A DNA stretch of 64,000 bases, from positions 248,001 to 312,000 of the forward strand of contig JAKJHU010000076.1 of assembly GCA_022316685.1 (NCBI GenBank), in the 5' to 3' direction. The notes beneath the pieces were generated by a model. That model ran no database searches. It had not been told where the DNA came from and saw nothing but the letters and a program-made list of their open reading frames with translations. Positions 11,701 through 26,100 of this stretch are shown here, piece after piece. This stretch comes from Progne subis subis. Taxonomy: Eukaryota; Chordata; Aves; Passeriformes; Hirundinidae. Position 1 is the stretch's first letter. Each line of letters begins with the position of its first letter. Position numbers and translations under genes: made by a program.

Positions 11701-14700
11701 AATTTTTCACCAGTCTAATGCTGCAGTGTTCAAAATTTAACAAATCTGTCAAACAGTGAGAATGATCTATTTAGTATGGCAGTGAAGTAATTCCCTAGTC
11801 TTTCATCCCCAAAAGCTGTTCTCATATCTTAGGTGAAATAGTTTTGATGGATCTTATCTAGGACTTCATAAACTCATGAGTGTACCATGCGATGATGTGA
11901 AGTTGGTTTGAGAAAGTTGGAAATGGCAGATGAAAAGACTCTCACATGAAGAGCTATCCAGAACATTTCAACAAAATGCATTTTCATTAAAATATATTAT
12001 TTCACTGAACCAAAAAACTTGTATGTAAATTTGGCAGTTTTGAAAATGTTTTCAATAGGAAACGTGCCTGAGGTCCAATGTTTTCTGTTCCTTTGTGATC
12101 AGAGACAGAGAGAGAAAAAACAATACGGGAAGAATAAAAAATTGACTTTTTCACCCAAAAACATAAGTCTGGACACAATTCCACTTCATAAAAGCATTTA
12201 TAAAATAGTGTTTACATTCCACAATTTAAAACTGTGAAAATTGTTGTGGAATTATCTGCCTCTGGACAGCTGCACTTAACACAGTGAAAGAAAAAAAAAA
12301 TATAATCTTTGCCTTCTTGACCGTTTTCCAGAGGACTTACAGCTTTCCTTGACAAGACTGGACACGACTGTTGAGAAAAACTACTAATACTAAACTAATT
12401 TTAAATAATTCCCCTTTTGGAACACATACATTCCGTACTGTGGTTAGCATAATGCATTTTGCACTAAGAAAAAATGATGGCAACCTGCTGTTTCTTTGCA
12501 AGCAAATTGGTCCCTACCTATAAATTATTCTACACTGTGAAGCAAACAGTTTGCTTTTATCTAGAGATATGTGGGCAGCCTGGCAAAACGTCTGTGGAGA
12601 ATTTGAAAAAGCTGCTTTTAGTGACCTAAGTGGCTAAACATTGCTGCTTTGGAGACAACGTTTTGACACATTTTAAAAGTGTTGCATAGTGCTACATCAT
12701 TGATGCGATCCTGTACGGCGTCACATTACTTTGTGGGGTATCGTTCATTTAGGATCTCAGGCAGATAAGCATGGGCTGGGATATTCTTGTCTTCCATATT
12801 TGTAGCATATGGCCTGGAGAGAAAATATGGCAGGAGCTGCCCCTCAACTTCTTAGGCACCTCAATATAAAGTTGAAAGTGTCATCATACATTCATCTTTC
12901 CAACAAAGGCAGATGGAGATCTCTCCTTCCTATTTTAATATCACTTAGCATGCTGCTCCTTCACAGCTCTAAGAACTATTCCATAAACACTTCTAAGGAG
13001 CTATCAGGAAAGATTAATAAAGTTGTTTGCACTCTTAACTTCTGCTTCAGAGAACCTGTCATGTATGGTGTAGTCACTTATGGGACCAGTGAACAAAAGA
13101 TATTCCCCAGATATAGAGCAAATCCTGCTTGTATTACAGTCCCTGTTAGAAAGTTGCCATACAAAATTCTTAAATCATTGCCATCAGATAGCCAGTTAAC
13201 AGAAAAGTGGAAAGATATTAAAATGATGGATGAAGAATGTACAGCTAAGCCTCTGAAAACCCTGTTCAGCTAAATAGCTGAATTATTTATCAACTGTACA
13301 ATATCTCAGCATCAACAATGCCTGACAAGAGCCTGGGGATCTGGATTTGTTATCATTTCCCAGTGATCCAATTACACTTTTCTGTATGCACAGGTGGAGA
13401 GAGTGCAATAATCTCACTGTGACACACCAGATACAACACAGCACTTCATACAGGAAACAAATTGTGCTCCCACATATCATCATTAAAAAAAAAAAAAAAT
13501 TAAAAAAAAAATCAGTAATATTAAACACTAAAGGTATAGCTGCAACTGTAACTGTCTTATAGAAATACAAAAGCATCCATACACTGTTCATCTGGATGCC
13601 AGTAAACACAGTGATTTTTCTGAGTACAGAGAGGAAAGAAACACCAGAGGCAGTAGGAGAGAAAAGTTTACCAAGGATACAGGCCATTAACAGGTTTTAT
13701 TACCTCACTTACTTTTGTTTGGTTCTGCCATTTAATTTTTGCTAATTGTCATTCAAGATTCCAGTAGCTATGATAATACCTATTTTCAGTGAAAGAGTCC
13801 TGTTGTTTCTTTTTAATATTGCTGGTCAAGCACATATCCTAAGAATGTATACATCTGAGGGTTAAAAGGATTGACGAAAATATGATAGGATTAAAGAATT
13901 TCTCTGCAGCAATGGGGATATGAATCCTCCCCAGGTCTTGATTCTGACGGAGGGCAAATTTTTTGGCACTTTTCTCTGATTTGGTTCTTATTTAGTGAAA
14001 GGGTACAGTACTACCATTCCCCAAGAGCCATTGAGATCTCCCATTTAACCTTGAAAGTTCTTTGAGGAAAGAAGGCTGCATGGGACAGAATTTAACAGGG
14101 GGCAGCTTCAGTTTTAGGTCCAAGCAGAAATAAGAGCAAGCTAGAAATAGTAAATAGACATTTCTAACTCAGTGATTCTCAGCTGTGGAATCAAAACCAC
14201 AAGAATCTCATGAGAACTCTTAAGGGATCACGAAATAATACATACAGGCAGTGTTAACCAGCAAGAGCACTGTTCCTGCAGGATGAAGGAGTACCGATTA
14301 TACGTTTAAACACTGACTGCAACAGTTTACATCAACCAAGAAACTATCTGCCTTTAGTTTCTGGCAGCAGCTCAGTTCCCTGGGGAAGAAGAGACAGAGC
14401 GAAAGAAAAAAAAAAAATGGTGTTTTCATCTGCAGTTATGATTTAAGTCACTTTTCAGTCTTTCCTTCTGCTATAGTCTTTCCTTGAAGGAGCAGAGATG
14501 CTGCCAACACAGAAGGTGCTCAAAGACAAAGCAGAGCCAAACGCACATAATTTCCAGGAGCTGGATGTGTTGCTTCAGCCAATTTTTCTTTTGCCCCATG
14601 CTGATGACTGTATATTCTGTGTGAATAGTTTCACCTGATATATCAAGTCACAAGTCTTCTGACCACGAACAGAGAAAGGAGGATACAGTAATGGCAATGG

Positions 14701-17700
14701 GTCTAATTTTGTCCACAATGTACAGAGTAGATACACAAGAAAGAGCCTGCCATCTTTGAGCATTTATGAAGAAGCAACTCAGAACAAAGCCCTGCTATTC
14801 TTTCCGGAAGCTTCTATCACAGTATTTTCTCAGTAACTGCTCTAAAACATTTTTAAAAGAGCTTGCCTAAGTTTATTTCAACTGTAAAGTTCAAAGCCTT
14901 TATGTTGAACAAATCCTGACAAAGATGAAAAAGAACACAGAAAGTAATTTTGCATTGTTTTTTCACTTCTCCCCTTTACCTTTGAGGTCTGGGTGGTGTT
15001 GCATAAGTTGATCAAAATTGCCAGGAGACCCACAAATGACACATACCAATAGTAAAGCAAAATCCATACTCCTTTGCCATTAATGCTTCATGGCGGGTGA
15101 TTTTTAGCCATGTGCAGACAGCCAACAAGAGACTTGCAAACCACTTAAACTCTCTTAGTAGCTTTTAAGTGGGTCCTAAGAGGTACAGAAGCCTGGAGTT
15201 GGCCTTCAGCTCAAATGCAAATTCCATCTGGCATGTGCCAAATCATTCCAGGCAGCGGAGTCCTTATCATTATGTGTCCTTGTGCTACTTTTCAGCACAG
15301 TTGCTACTGCAAGAAATCACAAAAGTCTTATCAGCATTTTGTGCTTATATAAAACTGGACAACTCAAATGAGCTCAGAAAGGCAGAGAGGCAGTGCACAA
15401 TAAAACCTGAGAAAGGGCCGGAGGGAGAAATATATAAAGAAAAAGTGAGATAGAGTTTTAAGCAATCCTACAGGCAGCAAAATATGCCTGCTCAAAATTG
15501 CAATTATTGTTTTCTTCTGTTTGTGAGTGCTCTATTTTTCCAGGTCACTGCATGAATCAAATAAGAAGACACTCATGTTTTCTATGCAGGCCTCTGGGTA
15601 CTTTAAATGAACTGCTTAAAAAGATCTGCTACGGAATTTAGGGATTTGCTGATGGGTTTTTCTTCGTACTAAAAACTGAGTTAGGTCCCTAATACGAGTA
15701 TCTTTGTAAGTATTGGAAATCTTGGATTTTGATTTACGTCTACACCAGAATTTTACATGCTAAATGCACAGGTTTTCTCACTAATTAGGTGTATAGTTGG
15801 CATAACCCATTGAGGTAGGGTACATGGCCCTGCACCTTCCTGCTTCATTGCATACCCTGGATACATACATGCGTACATGGAAGCAGAGAAGATGTGGAAA
15901 AATATCAAAATCCTCTGCTTTATGGAGACATGAGTGGCAGAAGAACCTCTAAACAGCCTGGAAATATAATTTTGAGAACTTGAGTAACTGCAGATGTTGC
16001 TTTGATTGCACAAAGGCAATTTTCTTATAGTGCAAATCCCTTTTTACTCCAACTCTGTCTTTGGGCTTCTGCATCTGTGTTGTGTTATGTAGAATACACA
16101 GCTTAGACAACAAAGCAGCACTGACAATTACAATAAATATGAAGGGGTGAAGTCATCTGTGGCTTCACCCATCACCACCACCACTCCCATATACCTTCAG
16201 TTTGGATTTGGCAAGAATTTGTCAGACATTTCACTCCAAATCTGTCTCTGACCCATTACAGCAAATAGCTGACCTTCACTCAAGAAATAGTTTGAAGTAG
16301 TAAAGGACAAAAAATAAAAGAGCTACAGTTACTCCAATGGGTAAGACTTATTGACTGATATGAGTTCAGCCCACAACAGTTTGTTTACTGCAAAGTATCA
16401 TTTTAGAAATACTTTCCTTCCTATTTGAATCAAAATAAACTGCATTTCCTAATACCATACATTGTGAGAGATGCTGCCACATGCTCAAATTAATCCACCC
16501 TGGCAGGAGCTACCTTCAAGGCTTTTGAGTCTCTTGGGAGATATTGCCCTCCTCTGTTCCAGTGAAACAGAAAACTGTCCTGTATTCAAGAGAACAAAAA
16601 AAAAAAAAAAAAAATCTGGTTTTATATTCACTGAAAATATTTGAAGCATTAGCCCTCTTTAAAAAAAAAAAAATATTCAAATCTTCTGCTTAGGGCTTTT
16701 ATGAAGGAGGAAATCTTGTCATAGCAACAGTTTTCATTATTATTACTAATAACCAACTACTTTTAAAGCACAAAGAAGGACTGACTAATCACATGTCAAT
16801 GTTTAAACACATTCACTGTGGCTGTTCTGGTCACTTTCTGAGTTCACTTCCCACAAATCACTGAGCTGCACTGGAACAAAAGAAAATGTGAGGTGATTTG
16901 AATAGGTACCTGCAGCAAATTAACTGCAAATACCAGTCTTCACCTGGGAAGCTTCTGACTCACACTCACAAGAAGCACTGAATTAGGAAAATTCTTGCAT
17001 AAAAAGCATATTTTGAATACCAAGAGACACTGAGATTCAATAAAATTAGTAAGGTATCTGTGAAACATGTAACAATAAATATTCCTTTCCACAGCAGACA
17101 GTGAAACTTTCTGTGGAAAGGGTTCCACAATTTATTGGTCTTCAAAGAGGTTCCCTTAAAAAGAAGAGAAAAGGATGCACACTCTAATACACCTAGTTCT
17201 ACTGTTTCAGGCACTTCTGGATGTGTATGGGGGGAACGGAATGGCAAAAAGCAACTCCAACAATTTCTTGTCTTTGTTGGAGATAAAACACTGAGATAGA
17301 TGGAACACTGTTGGTTTGTCTCAGCTGAGAATTTCTTGTTTTAGTCAGTCATATCTTATGGTCTGAACTAGGGACTGAGCATAACAGAAGTGCAGCAGGC
17401 ATGGACCTGTCCATTACATTTCCAGAGTATTTGAGACAGATATTAGATATGGTGCCATGTTGTAATATATCTGAGAGCTTAAAAGTCATTGAAACAGCTC
17501 AAATTCTGCATTTTGAAATTCTGGGTGGTTTCTAATGACCATAAATATAATGTTAAACCTAAACTGACCAAATAATGTATTCTCAGGAGCATTCGAAATG
17601 CAGCAAGCAGGGTGACTTTACTGGTCTGTATTGCTTTAAAGGATATGAATTTTTAAGGCAAGTAAGAAAATAAAATGGTAAAATGATGAGGCAAAAGAAT

Positions 17701-19790
17701 GTGCTTCCATGGCTAAGTTCTGGTTCCCTAAATAGCAATGTTCTGCTTTAGCTTCAGAGGACTGGAAACTTTATAGAGTGAAATAGTGACCACAGAAGGA
17801 ACTAAAACACATCATCATGTTTTATAGTCTTTTCTTCAATGACCTCTGCACCTTTCCTATAGAGAAAAACCCAAGCCAAAATGTCTGTATACAGAACTCA
17901 AAACTCAGATTGTTTTGAATCTAGCATTTCAGTGAGAACACACCTGTAATTTTTATTTATCTAATTTTTGTATAAATGTCTTTTTTTTTTTTTTTTTTTT
18001 TTTCCCATTTGTATTCTTTGTATAATATAAATGGGGTCTTTCTTCACAGTGAAACTTTGGTGAAAGAAGTCATCCAATCAGCTGCTATATAAAGTCTATA
18101 TGAAGTCTGTGAACTTTCTAGGTTATATAGTTTCCTTTTTGACTGCTGGGAAGGTTGTCAAACCTTTCTTCTTTGAAGAAAGACTTGCTCACCATCTCAC
18201 TTCACCTCCTTTGAGGTAAGATATTTAGAAATATCCTCATCTTCCACTAGCATATAGAATCCATAATTTTGTGTTTCAGTGTAAGGAGAGATTAGAGAAA
18301 ATGTATCCCTTTCTAAATTAGACACTAATCCCAAAGAAAATTTCAGAATATATATAGTGATAAAAAGAAACAAAAGCAGAGGATAACCACATCTTTACTT
18401 CTAAAATTGCACTTGATTCCATTCTACCACCACCCATAACACATCAACATCCATCCTGATCAATGTCTTTCCCCTTTTTGTGGACGAACTTCAAAAGCTT
18501 CCTCTGCCATTGTTAACTTAAGCAATAAGAATTATGATTCTTAAAGTCAATTTTCTAAGCAATCACTATTTTCTGTTGTTCGAATGTCCTAAAAATAAAT
18601 AAAATAAATCCAAAGATGGTCTCTTGACAGCTGTGGCACTGGCACTTAGTAAATGCTTGGTAACAGCAAACAAGAATTGTTTATTTTCTTCTCTAAAAAA
18701 ATGAAGTTACAAATTTGTGATCCCAGAAGATAATTTTCTTTCCATGTTATATTTGCAGCCTCTCTCTCAGGGAGTCAGGTCAGCTTTCGCATCAGTTACT
18801 GCATGACATAGTAAACATCATCTCAGAATGATAACACAGCCATGAGAGTACAAATACTGCTTTATTCCTAAAGTATAATTATATCCCAGGATCTGTGGGG
18901 CACAGTCCTACTTGTCATTGCATACAATATTATTCACCTTCTCATCATCCTGTCTAATCCAGACTAGGACAGTAGTGTCCAGCCATCAGTCATTAGAATG
19001 GGCTATGAGTAGGTGAAAAATGAGGTAGCTACTTAAGGCTATTCCTTAGGAGAAGTAGAGTCCAAAGTGGTGTGAAGAGGAGGTAATGCTTGTGTGATGG
19101 TTTCTTTTTCCTGACGCCAAATCTTTGATTAAATACTGAGCCAGAAGCAGTCAGGCAGGTCTCTAAAAGGGGAGCTTGGAGAGATTAGTGTCACTCTACT
19201 GACAGAAATAACTCCTCTCTTCAGTGTCTCTTCTTGGTAGACAGTGATGTTTTCTATGACAAGCTCTTTGGATGAAAACTACCCTACAGTAAGAAGCAGT
19301 GAATAAAGATAGGATAAAAATGAGTCCATCCTTCTAATGTATGGCAAGTAGAATACCCCTGCACCTCTAAATGGTGCTGTTTAATCAAGGAAATAATTAA
19401 TTATTCTAAGAAATGCTATGGTGGTCTGGACATCCCTTAGCATTTACACTTACAATCCTTACTCTCATATCTATAATCACAAGGCCTTGCATCTCAGGGA
19501 ACACAAGCTTAAGTACTTTTGGACTCACTGGTTCAAGGAGAGATGTCATGTCATAAAAGACATGACAAGCATATTAAGATTCACAGTAAAATCAGGTTGC
19601 AAGTCAGAACCTATAGTCAGACGTAACACCAGTGGATGTGTTTCTTAAACTCAACAAGAGCAGTAAGAAAATATGACTGATTAGTTCAATTATCCCACCT
19701 TGCTTCCCAGTTAAATATTTATGACAACTCTATCTCTCCCAAGCATAGTAAAAGGTAAAATGAAGCTAAGCACCTAAAAACAGCATTCGC
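8710..19790. other. FLRT2 intron 1, no gene seen
   Basis: This is AT-rich intronic sequence. It includes an AAAT microsatellite (10,160-10,182), A-rich runs near 13,485-13,510, a 19-base A run at 16,596-16,614 and a 23-base T run at 17,981-18,003. The longest ORF (12,809-13,273, plus) has no recognisable domain. I saw no RNA gene or exon that I could support. Confidence 0.6.
18630..18666 (+). repeat. Possible L2/MIR-type 3' tail fossil
   Basis: The text GGCACTGGCACTTAGTAAAT followed by GCTTGGTAAC resembles the GGCACATAGTAGGTGCTCAATAAATG block at the 3' end of L2 and MIR elements. The match is short and could be chance. Confidence 0.3.
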
Positions 19791-19799
19791 CATTAAGTT

Positions 19800-20420
19800 G
19801 TGTGGGTAGGATGTCCCAGATATCTCACTACAAAGAGATAACAAAAATTAACAAGATGAAGTGTTCTCTGCTTGTGTTCAACGGGCAAAAAACAGGGTTT
19901 GGAACAGTACCATGGACTTCATTTAGCCAGTATCACAGTGGAAACAGAGGACATTTTTCTCTTCTGGTACTTTTTTTGAAACTTTTAAGGTTTTGGATTT
20001 CCCTCCTCAAAATAAGGAATCAAAAGATCAGGCCTCATATGGTTATGTGCTGGCTTTGTGAAGTTTTTTTGCTAATAGCATCTACAGTCCATTATATTCC
20101 CCCTAGAGATAATTTACTCATGTCACTTTGGGGTTTGCAAGCTCTGTCCTGGAACAGCAGCACTGGCCATGCCTCTGACCAGATGGCTGTCAGCAGGAGC
20201 GCAGCTCATTCCCTGGTTCCAGGCATCGTGGGCCTGGAACTGACCTCCCGCGTCACAGCATCCAGACTCCTGCTCTGGCAGGCAACCCTGCCACGGGAAG
20301 GTAATACCTCGGCTGGGAGCTGGTGAATGGTTTGTTCTTCCTGCTGCCAATCCCTCCCTGCTTTCTCCAGGGAGACAAGAGTATGTGCTTCAGCTGCTTT
20401 TGTTCCCCAGGGTTAGCTAA
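19800..20420 (+). other. Locally GC-richer intronic patch with a 174-codon ORF
   Basis: About 20,120-20,420 is noticeably richer in G and C than its surroundings and carries several CpGs. A plus-strand ORF runs 19,802-20,326, but its product has no domain I recognise and its first half is ordinary AT-rich intron. A donor-like GGTAATAC sits near 20,300. It could be an enhancer, a non-coding exon or nothing. Confidence 0.25.
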
Positions 20421-22974
20421 AGATCCCTCGCAAAGTCACGGCACGACAAGCATCATTAGCCTCCTCCTGGAATTCAAAAAGCATTTTTATTTTTCAGTTT
20501 AGACTGACAAATTGAGACATGGGGCAGTGTGTTCTGGGTTCAGCTGTGAACTGCATACAGCCCCACAGCAAATATACATACTGCAGAAACTGCTCAACTG
20601 CACAGTCAGTATCAAAAGCAGCTCAGACTTTTCCAAGGAATACAGGATGAGACTCAGCATAAGGGATATAGAAGAGTAAGGCCAGGGGCTTAAAGATAAC
20701 ATCTAAGTGTGTGATTTAGTGCACATAATTGTACTGGCTTGGGTGGTTATTCTGAGCTACCTTCAGGATGCCTTCCTGCCCCCTTGGAGCAGAACAGAAT
20801 GAGTACAACTCAAAGTGTGGCCTAAATCTGCCTTGGCCTTTGGGATTGGTGTTGTGACTCTACAAAAGACAATGCTAGGTCCTCTGCAAAGTTAAATGAA
20901 GCTGCTTAAGGGTTGCAAAGTGAGACGGGAGCACAAGTAAAATTAAAAGTTACAAGTTCCTGTCTCTCAGTCTGCATTCAATCAATGAAACCACATGTCC
21001 TCCCTGCTTAGACATACGGCTTTGAAGACACGGCCCTTAATGGCCTGAGGTTTGACTGTTCCAGCTTTGTTATTTTGGTTTGTTTTTTTCCTTTCAGCCT
21101 TTACTACCAACCCCAGACAGAATCATTCAAAGCAAGTAGAGGGAAGAAGACTAGTGTCACAGTAGGGAAGTCAATTTAATAGAAGCACTTGCAGATTTTT
21201 TTTTGTTTCTTGAAAGCATGTAAATAGACAGTATGATTTACAAGGCTACAGGGAAACAAGCACACAACTTCCCCTGATGTTGTGGTTAAGACAGCTTGGA
21301 AACTATAGTGCTGTGCAGAGAACAGCACAAATATACACTGCAGAAAGCCAAGGTAGCTATTCAAATCCATCTTCGTTTTAAGCACCAACTATTAAAGTGA
21401 TGATGCTGGTTTTACCTTGTTCTCTCTGACAGTGGGCGACAAAAGGCTTTTTAAATGCTGAGCAAGTCTGCCTTTTCTGAATTGCAGAGGGAATTTGTCT
21501 TCTTGGCTTTTGAATAATAAAGAGTGAAAGCCACAAGGAATAGTTTGCACATACTATGTCAAATATGCATAGAAGAAAGAAATATAAATATAAACCTCGA
21601 ATATTGAGATTCATGTGGATTAAAGTGCCTAGATTATACAGCATGCAGGTTTCAATGTGGCCTGAATGAGACATGGTAGAATTCATGGCAATTATTTTAC
21701 TACATGAGCAAAAAAACCTAACCTCATATTGCTAATGCTGCAGATTATCCCAATCTCTTGATTCAACTATACCTTGTGGACAGCTTTGTGCTAAGGTTAA
21801 ATAGTTTTGCTGTCTTTCACCACTTCTTTCAACTCTTTTTACTGTTCATTGGATGAGCCATCTTAGATTTCAAATGGAGATAAAAAATTGCAATAGCAAA
21901 AAAAAGAACCACCTTTTATTCTGTTCCTGGAGTGGTCTTGATTCAAATATTATGATTTTCTAAAATATATTTATGATTTTGAATTGTACAATAAATTCTG
22001 TAAATTACAGCTATGAGATGGCTTATTATTGAAAGTGTCATTAATTGCAGCTGGTCACATTAGTCATGTGAAGAGCTTTTGGGTTCATGCTCAATGCTCA
22101 GAATTTCTGGGACTGATTTTCTGGTGGAAATGCTCATAGGAAGCTATGTAAGACAAACTCAACACAACAGCTTACAATTCTCTGTTAAAGTCCTTCTCAA
22201 GACTCATGCAAATGTGACCAAAAATCAAGGAAAAAGGTATGCAAATATATTTCTCCCATTTTCAGAAATTCTTGCTTCCAGGGCCAAAATCTTCTGTGAT
22301 GAAAATGACCATTTTATTGTGCTTGTATAGCTGAGAACATACTGCATAATATTTTGACACTTCCAAACTGAGTCTGACTAATATGCATGTACATTTGAAG
22401 AAATTAGTAAAAAGGAGATTCTCACCCCCTTACACAGGGTTTTTGTTGTTTTCTTTTCAGGTTTGTTTCTAAACTTATCTAAGATTTGTGGAGAAATAAT
22501 TATTTTTTAAAACAGATGCCACAATGTGATAAGAAAGTTTGAGAATGTGAATGTTCTTCCTCTCTTAAAAAACCCCAAACCAAACAACAACAACCCATGT
22601 CAAAAAAACCCTCTCTCCACTGTAACTTTCTTCCCATTGTCATGTGCTAATATGTCATCATAACATCTGTCATCAGTATGCTTTCTCAACAAAATTAATA
22701 TTGATGTTTTTAGTCAAGTGTTAAAAATACTTTACTGAGTTGTTTTATTGCTTAATTTTGAATATTTTAATTCTATAATGCTCTACTTCTCATGTTTTTT
22801 ATTTTTGAATTAGGTTTATTTGCACTAGGCTTCCAGACTACTTTCTTTGATTCAAGAGAAGCCAGAAATTATTAGAACTGATAAAAGAAGGTGGTCTGTA
22901 GGAAATAGCATAATTTTGAGAAATTACTACAAAATCATAGTCATGGATTCCTTTCCCATGTATGAAGTTTCATG

Positions 22975-23040
22975 GCTCAGATTCTATTCTACTGCCTTTG
23001 AAGTCAATGGAAAATCTCCCATTAGTTTCAGTAGGCCCTT
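22975..23040. repeat. Old palindromic interspersed repeat fragment (best copy)
   Basis: TTTGAAGTCAATGG is followed after about eight bases by CCATTAGTTTCAGTAGGCCC, an imperfect inverted repeat. This matches the amniote repeat whose core alternates TGAAGTCAATGG with CCATTGACTTCA. The inverted structure suggests a DNA-transposon relic. Confidence 0.5.
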
Positions 23041-23139
23041 TGTTTTATTTTCAGAAGTATTTTTAAAGTTTCCCGTTTTGACATTCCCATGATTTAACCT
23101 CGGGTGTGACCTTGAAAGAATTTTTATGCCCATGAACAG

Positions 23140-23195
23140 AGAGAATTACTGAAGTCAATGAGCCTGAAGTCAATGAGGGCTGGACCAAATATCAT
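23140..23195. repeat. Second palindromic-repeat fragment
   Basis: CTGAAGTCAATGA occurs twice within about 25 bases, followed by GGGCTGGACCAAAT. This fits the same repeat family as the copy about 100 bases to the left. Confidence 0.4.
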
Positions 23196-26100
23196 CACTT
23201 AGAGTGCTCTATTCTATTAGCTGCATAGAATGCCAATCATTTGACTTGATTTCTCCATCCTACTTTATATTTCAATATGTAGCTGTGCAGCTTATGCAAT
23301 AGTTATACTGCTAACAATGGCAGCTCAGTAGAAAAACACAGTTAATACTTTGTGGAATGACAAGGACATAAAACTGCAAGAGAATAGTTTCAGTATACTA
23401 GGGAAAAATAGCAAAAAGGCAATTTTCTCCAAGTTTCTTGGGACTATTCTGAACAACATTTAGTGTAATAGGCTTGAGAGAAATATTTTCAGGAAAGTAG
23501 CTGAAATTTTGTTTTACATAAATTCAGTTGATTCAGGAAAGCAATTATTGCTGCATCAAGGGATTTTTAAAGACCTGAATAATAAACAAGATAATGGGCT
23601 CTATCAGTTTCATGGGGTATTTAAGGGTGTAAATCACTTCCCAAAACAAAAATTTATCCTAAAGTTTTATCTGGTTGCAGTGCACCATCCTGCACTGTGT
23701 AAAACCTCACTACCATGGTTTGATTTAATTGGAAGCAGAGATGAAAACACTGTTGTGTATTAACAACAGTCTCACTAATTAATGTAAGCCAAAACTTTAA
23801 CTCATTCCAGGCATTGTTGTATTTTACTCTTTACATCTTTCTAAAAAAATCAATGCTCCCTCCACCTCCCCCATTCTGATGAAGCTCTCGTTGCTACCAG
23901 CATAATGCCAAGGAAGAACCCAATTGGAACCCTGTACCGGATGTTCTTTCCCCTAGTCTGTAACACTGACCTAAGTTCACACACACACATCTGTACTTCC
24001 ACCTTTTCACTCCCTTTTTCTCTACTGCACATTTTTCTTCCTCCCTGATCTCTGTACTCTCCAACATGAAGCACAATCAACTCCAGGAGGTTTCTGTGGA
24101 TTTCAGCAAGTATGGACAGGCTTCTAACTCATATTCTCTCCCTCCTGGGACTTACATAAACTAAATGGCATTTGGATTTCTGAAAGAACTGTATTTGATT
24201 TGAAAGTGAATATTTTTATTCTTAATTTTTCATAACAGAATTTCTAAGGGATTTTTTTATCCTTCTTAAATATCAAAGTAATTGTATCTCAGCAGCTCCA
24301 AGTTCCCCTTAGATTTGTGAGCTGAACATTTTGTTTCCTTTATTGTGCTGATATCTTTCCGAAACAGCAACAACAAAAAAAGCATAGGAAATAAATCCAT
24401 CTTTCTTGAAAGAGTTCTCCTCTGCAAAGTACATGGATTTAAGGATATCCAGGCTCTACCCATAGGAGATAGCAAGAACATTTAACACAGTAAATGTACT
24501 TCTGTGCTAAATTGCATTTCACCCCTGAAGTGTAGTTAGAAACATTAGGTAATGATGCTCCAGTCCAAATGAAGACCAGCAAATGCATAATCAAGAAGAA
24601 ATGAACATTAAAAAACCTATAAAAACCCTGACATGCAACTAGGCCAATCATTACATTTGGTCTGACTTGATTTCATCAGTAAGTACAATAGTATCTAGCA
24701 GACACTTCCCTGCTGAAGGCCAAATGTGCAAAGGTTCTCTTGACCTACTGATTTTAATAAAACATGTGTTTCAATGTTTCTTTAAAATTAAATGACCAGG
24801 TTTGGGGAGACTAGGCATCAAAGAAGTATTGGATACCTGGAAGTAAGAACCATATAACATATTTGCTTACAACGTGTTGAAAAAAGACATCACACTAAAA
24901 TTACTATTACACTTTGCTAAGTGATAATTTACTGGAAAAGTATTGCAGATGATGAGTTCGGGAATCAGGAATGAAGGACTCAAAAAGTATGGAAAGAGCA
25001 GCATATCGTGAGATCTTTTATGGTTACAAGTAAACTATCTCCAAGTAGGCTTTCCTTCTGTAATTAGGACCAATGCAAAAATGCATAAAACAGAGAAAAT
25101 AATTTGTATATCAATAAGGTCTTAAAAAAGAATGGTCAAATTCTACAGTAAAACAGGATAAACTTGTGATAAGAATCCTGATTTTCTAGTATGTTACTAC
25201 CTATAGGGGTTTGAAAACATTAAATTTCTTGATTGCATTATATTTCTTTCATAGGTTTTGATGGTCTCCTATCATATATATCTGCCCTTTTGTTGAGATA
25301 AAAAATTCTGAGTTGGGGATATTTTTTACTATTGACTGCTGGACAGCAATTGTGAAGGGGAGAAGGAATGGATGCACCTTCTCCTTCTTTTCCTCAGCAC
25401 TCTTCTGAGTTCCTTGGAGCAGCACAGTCTCTTAAGTGCACACTCGAGAAGAATAAAAAAAAATGCTTTCAGTTAAATCTATTGTCAGGACTAGGTTTTA
25501 ACCCATTTTCTCACTCCACTTATATTTTAAGAGAAGGCACTATTATCCTTCCTAGTGTGGGTAACATTCTACTTCCTATGCTCACATAGGGGACCACATG
25601 GGGAGCTTCCTTTAATAAATTCACAAGAAGTTGCTCTTACTTGTGAACCTAATATTATTTGTGTTGCCAGAACTGTTTTTGACTTTTCATCTTAAATGGC
25701 TTTAAAACAAATTTTCTGACCTGTAGCTTATAATAGCAGGCAAAACAACCATTGTGAATGGTTGCAAGGCTCTTTCTGGTATTTTTCTACCAATACTAAT
25801 ACCAATGCAGAATCAATACTCTCCTCATAACCCTACGGAATACAATGCTGCCACAAAAACTTTGAAAATCCTCGGATCTCACATGACCTGGGCTCTGATA
25901 TCTCTGCTCTACTATAACACCTGACCTGTTGCTTTAAGCAAACTCTGGTACTTGCAAAATTTCGAGGCACTTGATTTTTCTCTGCCAGAGAAAAGCTGGA
26001 TTGAAAGACAGGTTCAGAACATACCTCTACAGAATGCAAGAAAAATCACTGAAGCATTGTTAGAGCCATGCAGGAGGTCCTAGCTCACTTGCTTCACTGA

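Noticed and set aside
12809..13273. 154-codon plus-strand ORF starting with ATG
   Set aside because: No recognisable domain or signal and no splice context. A frame of this length is expected by chance a few times in a window of this size.
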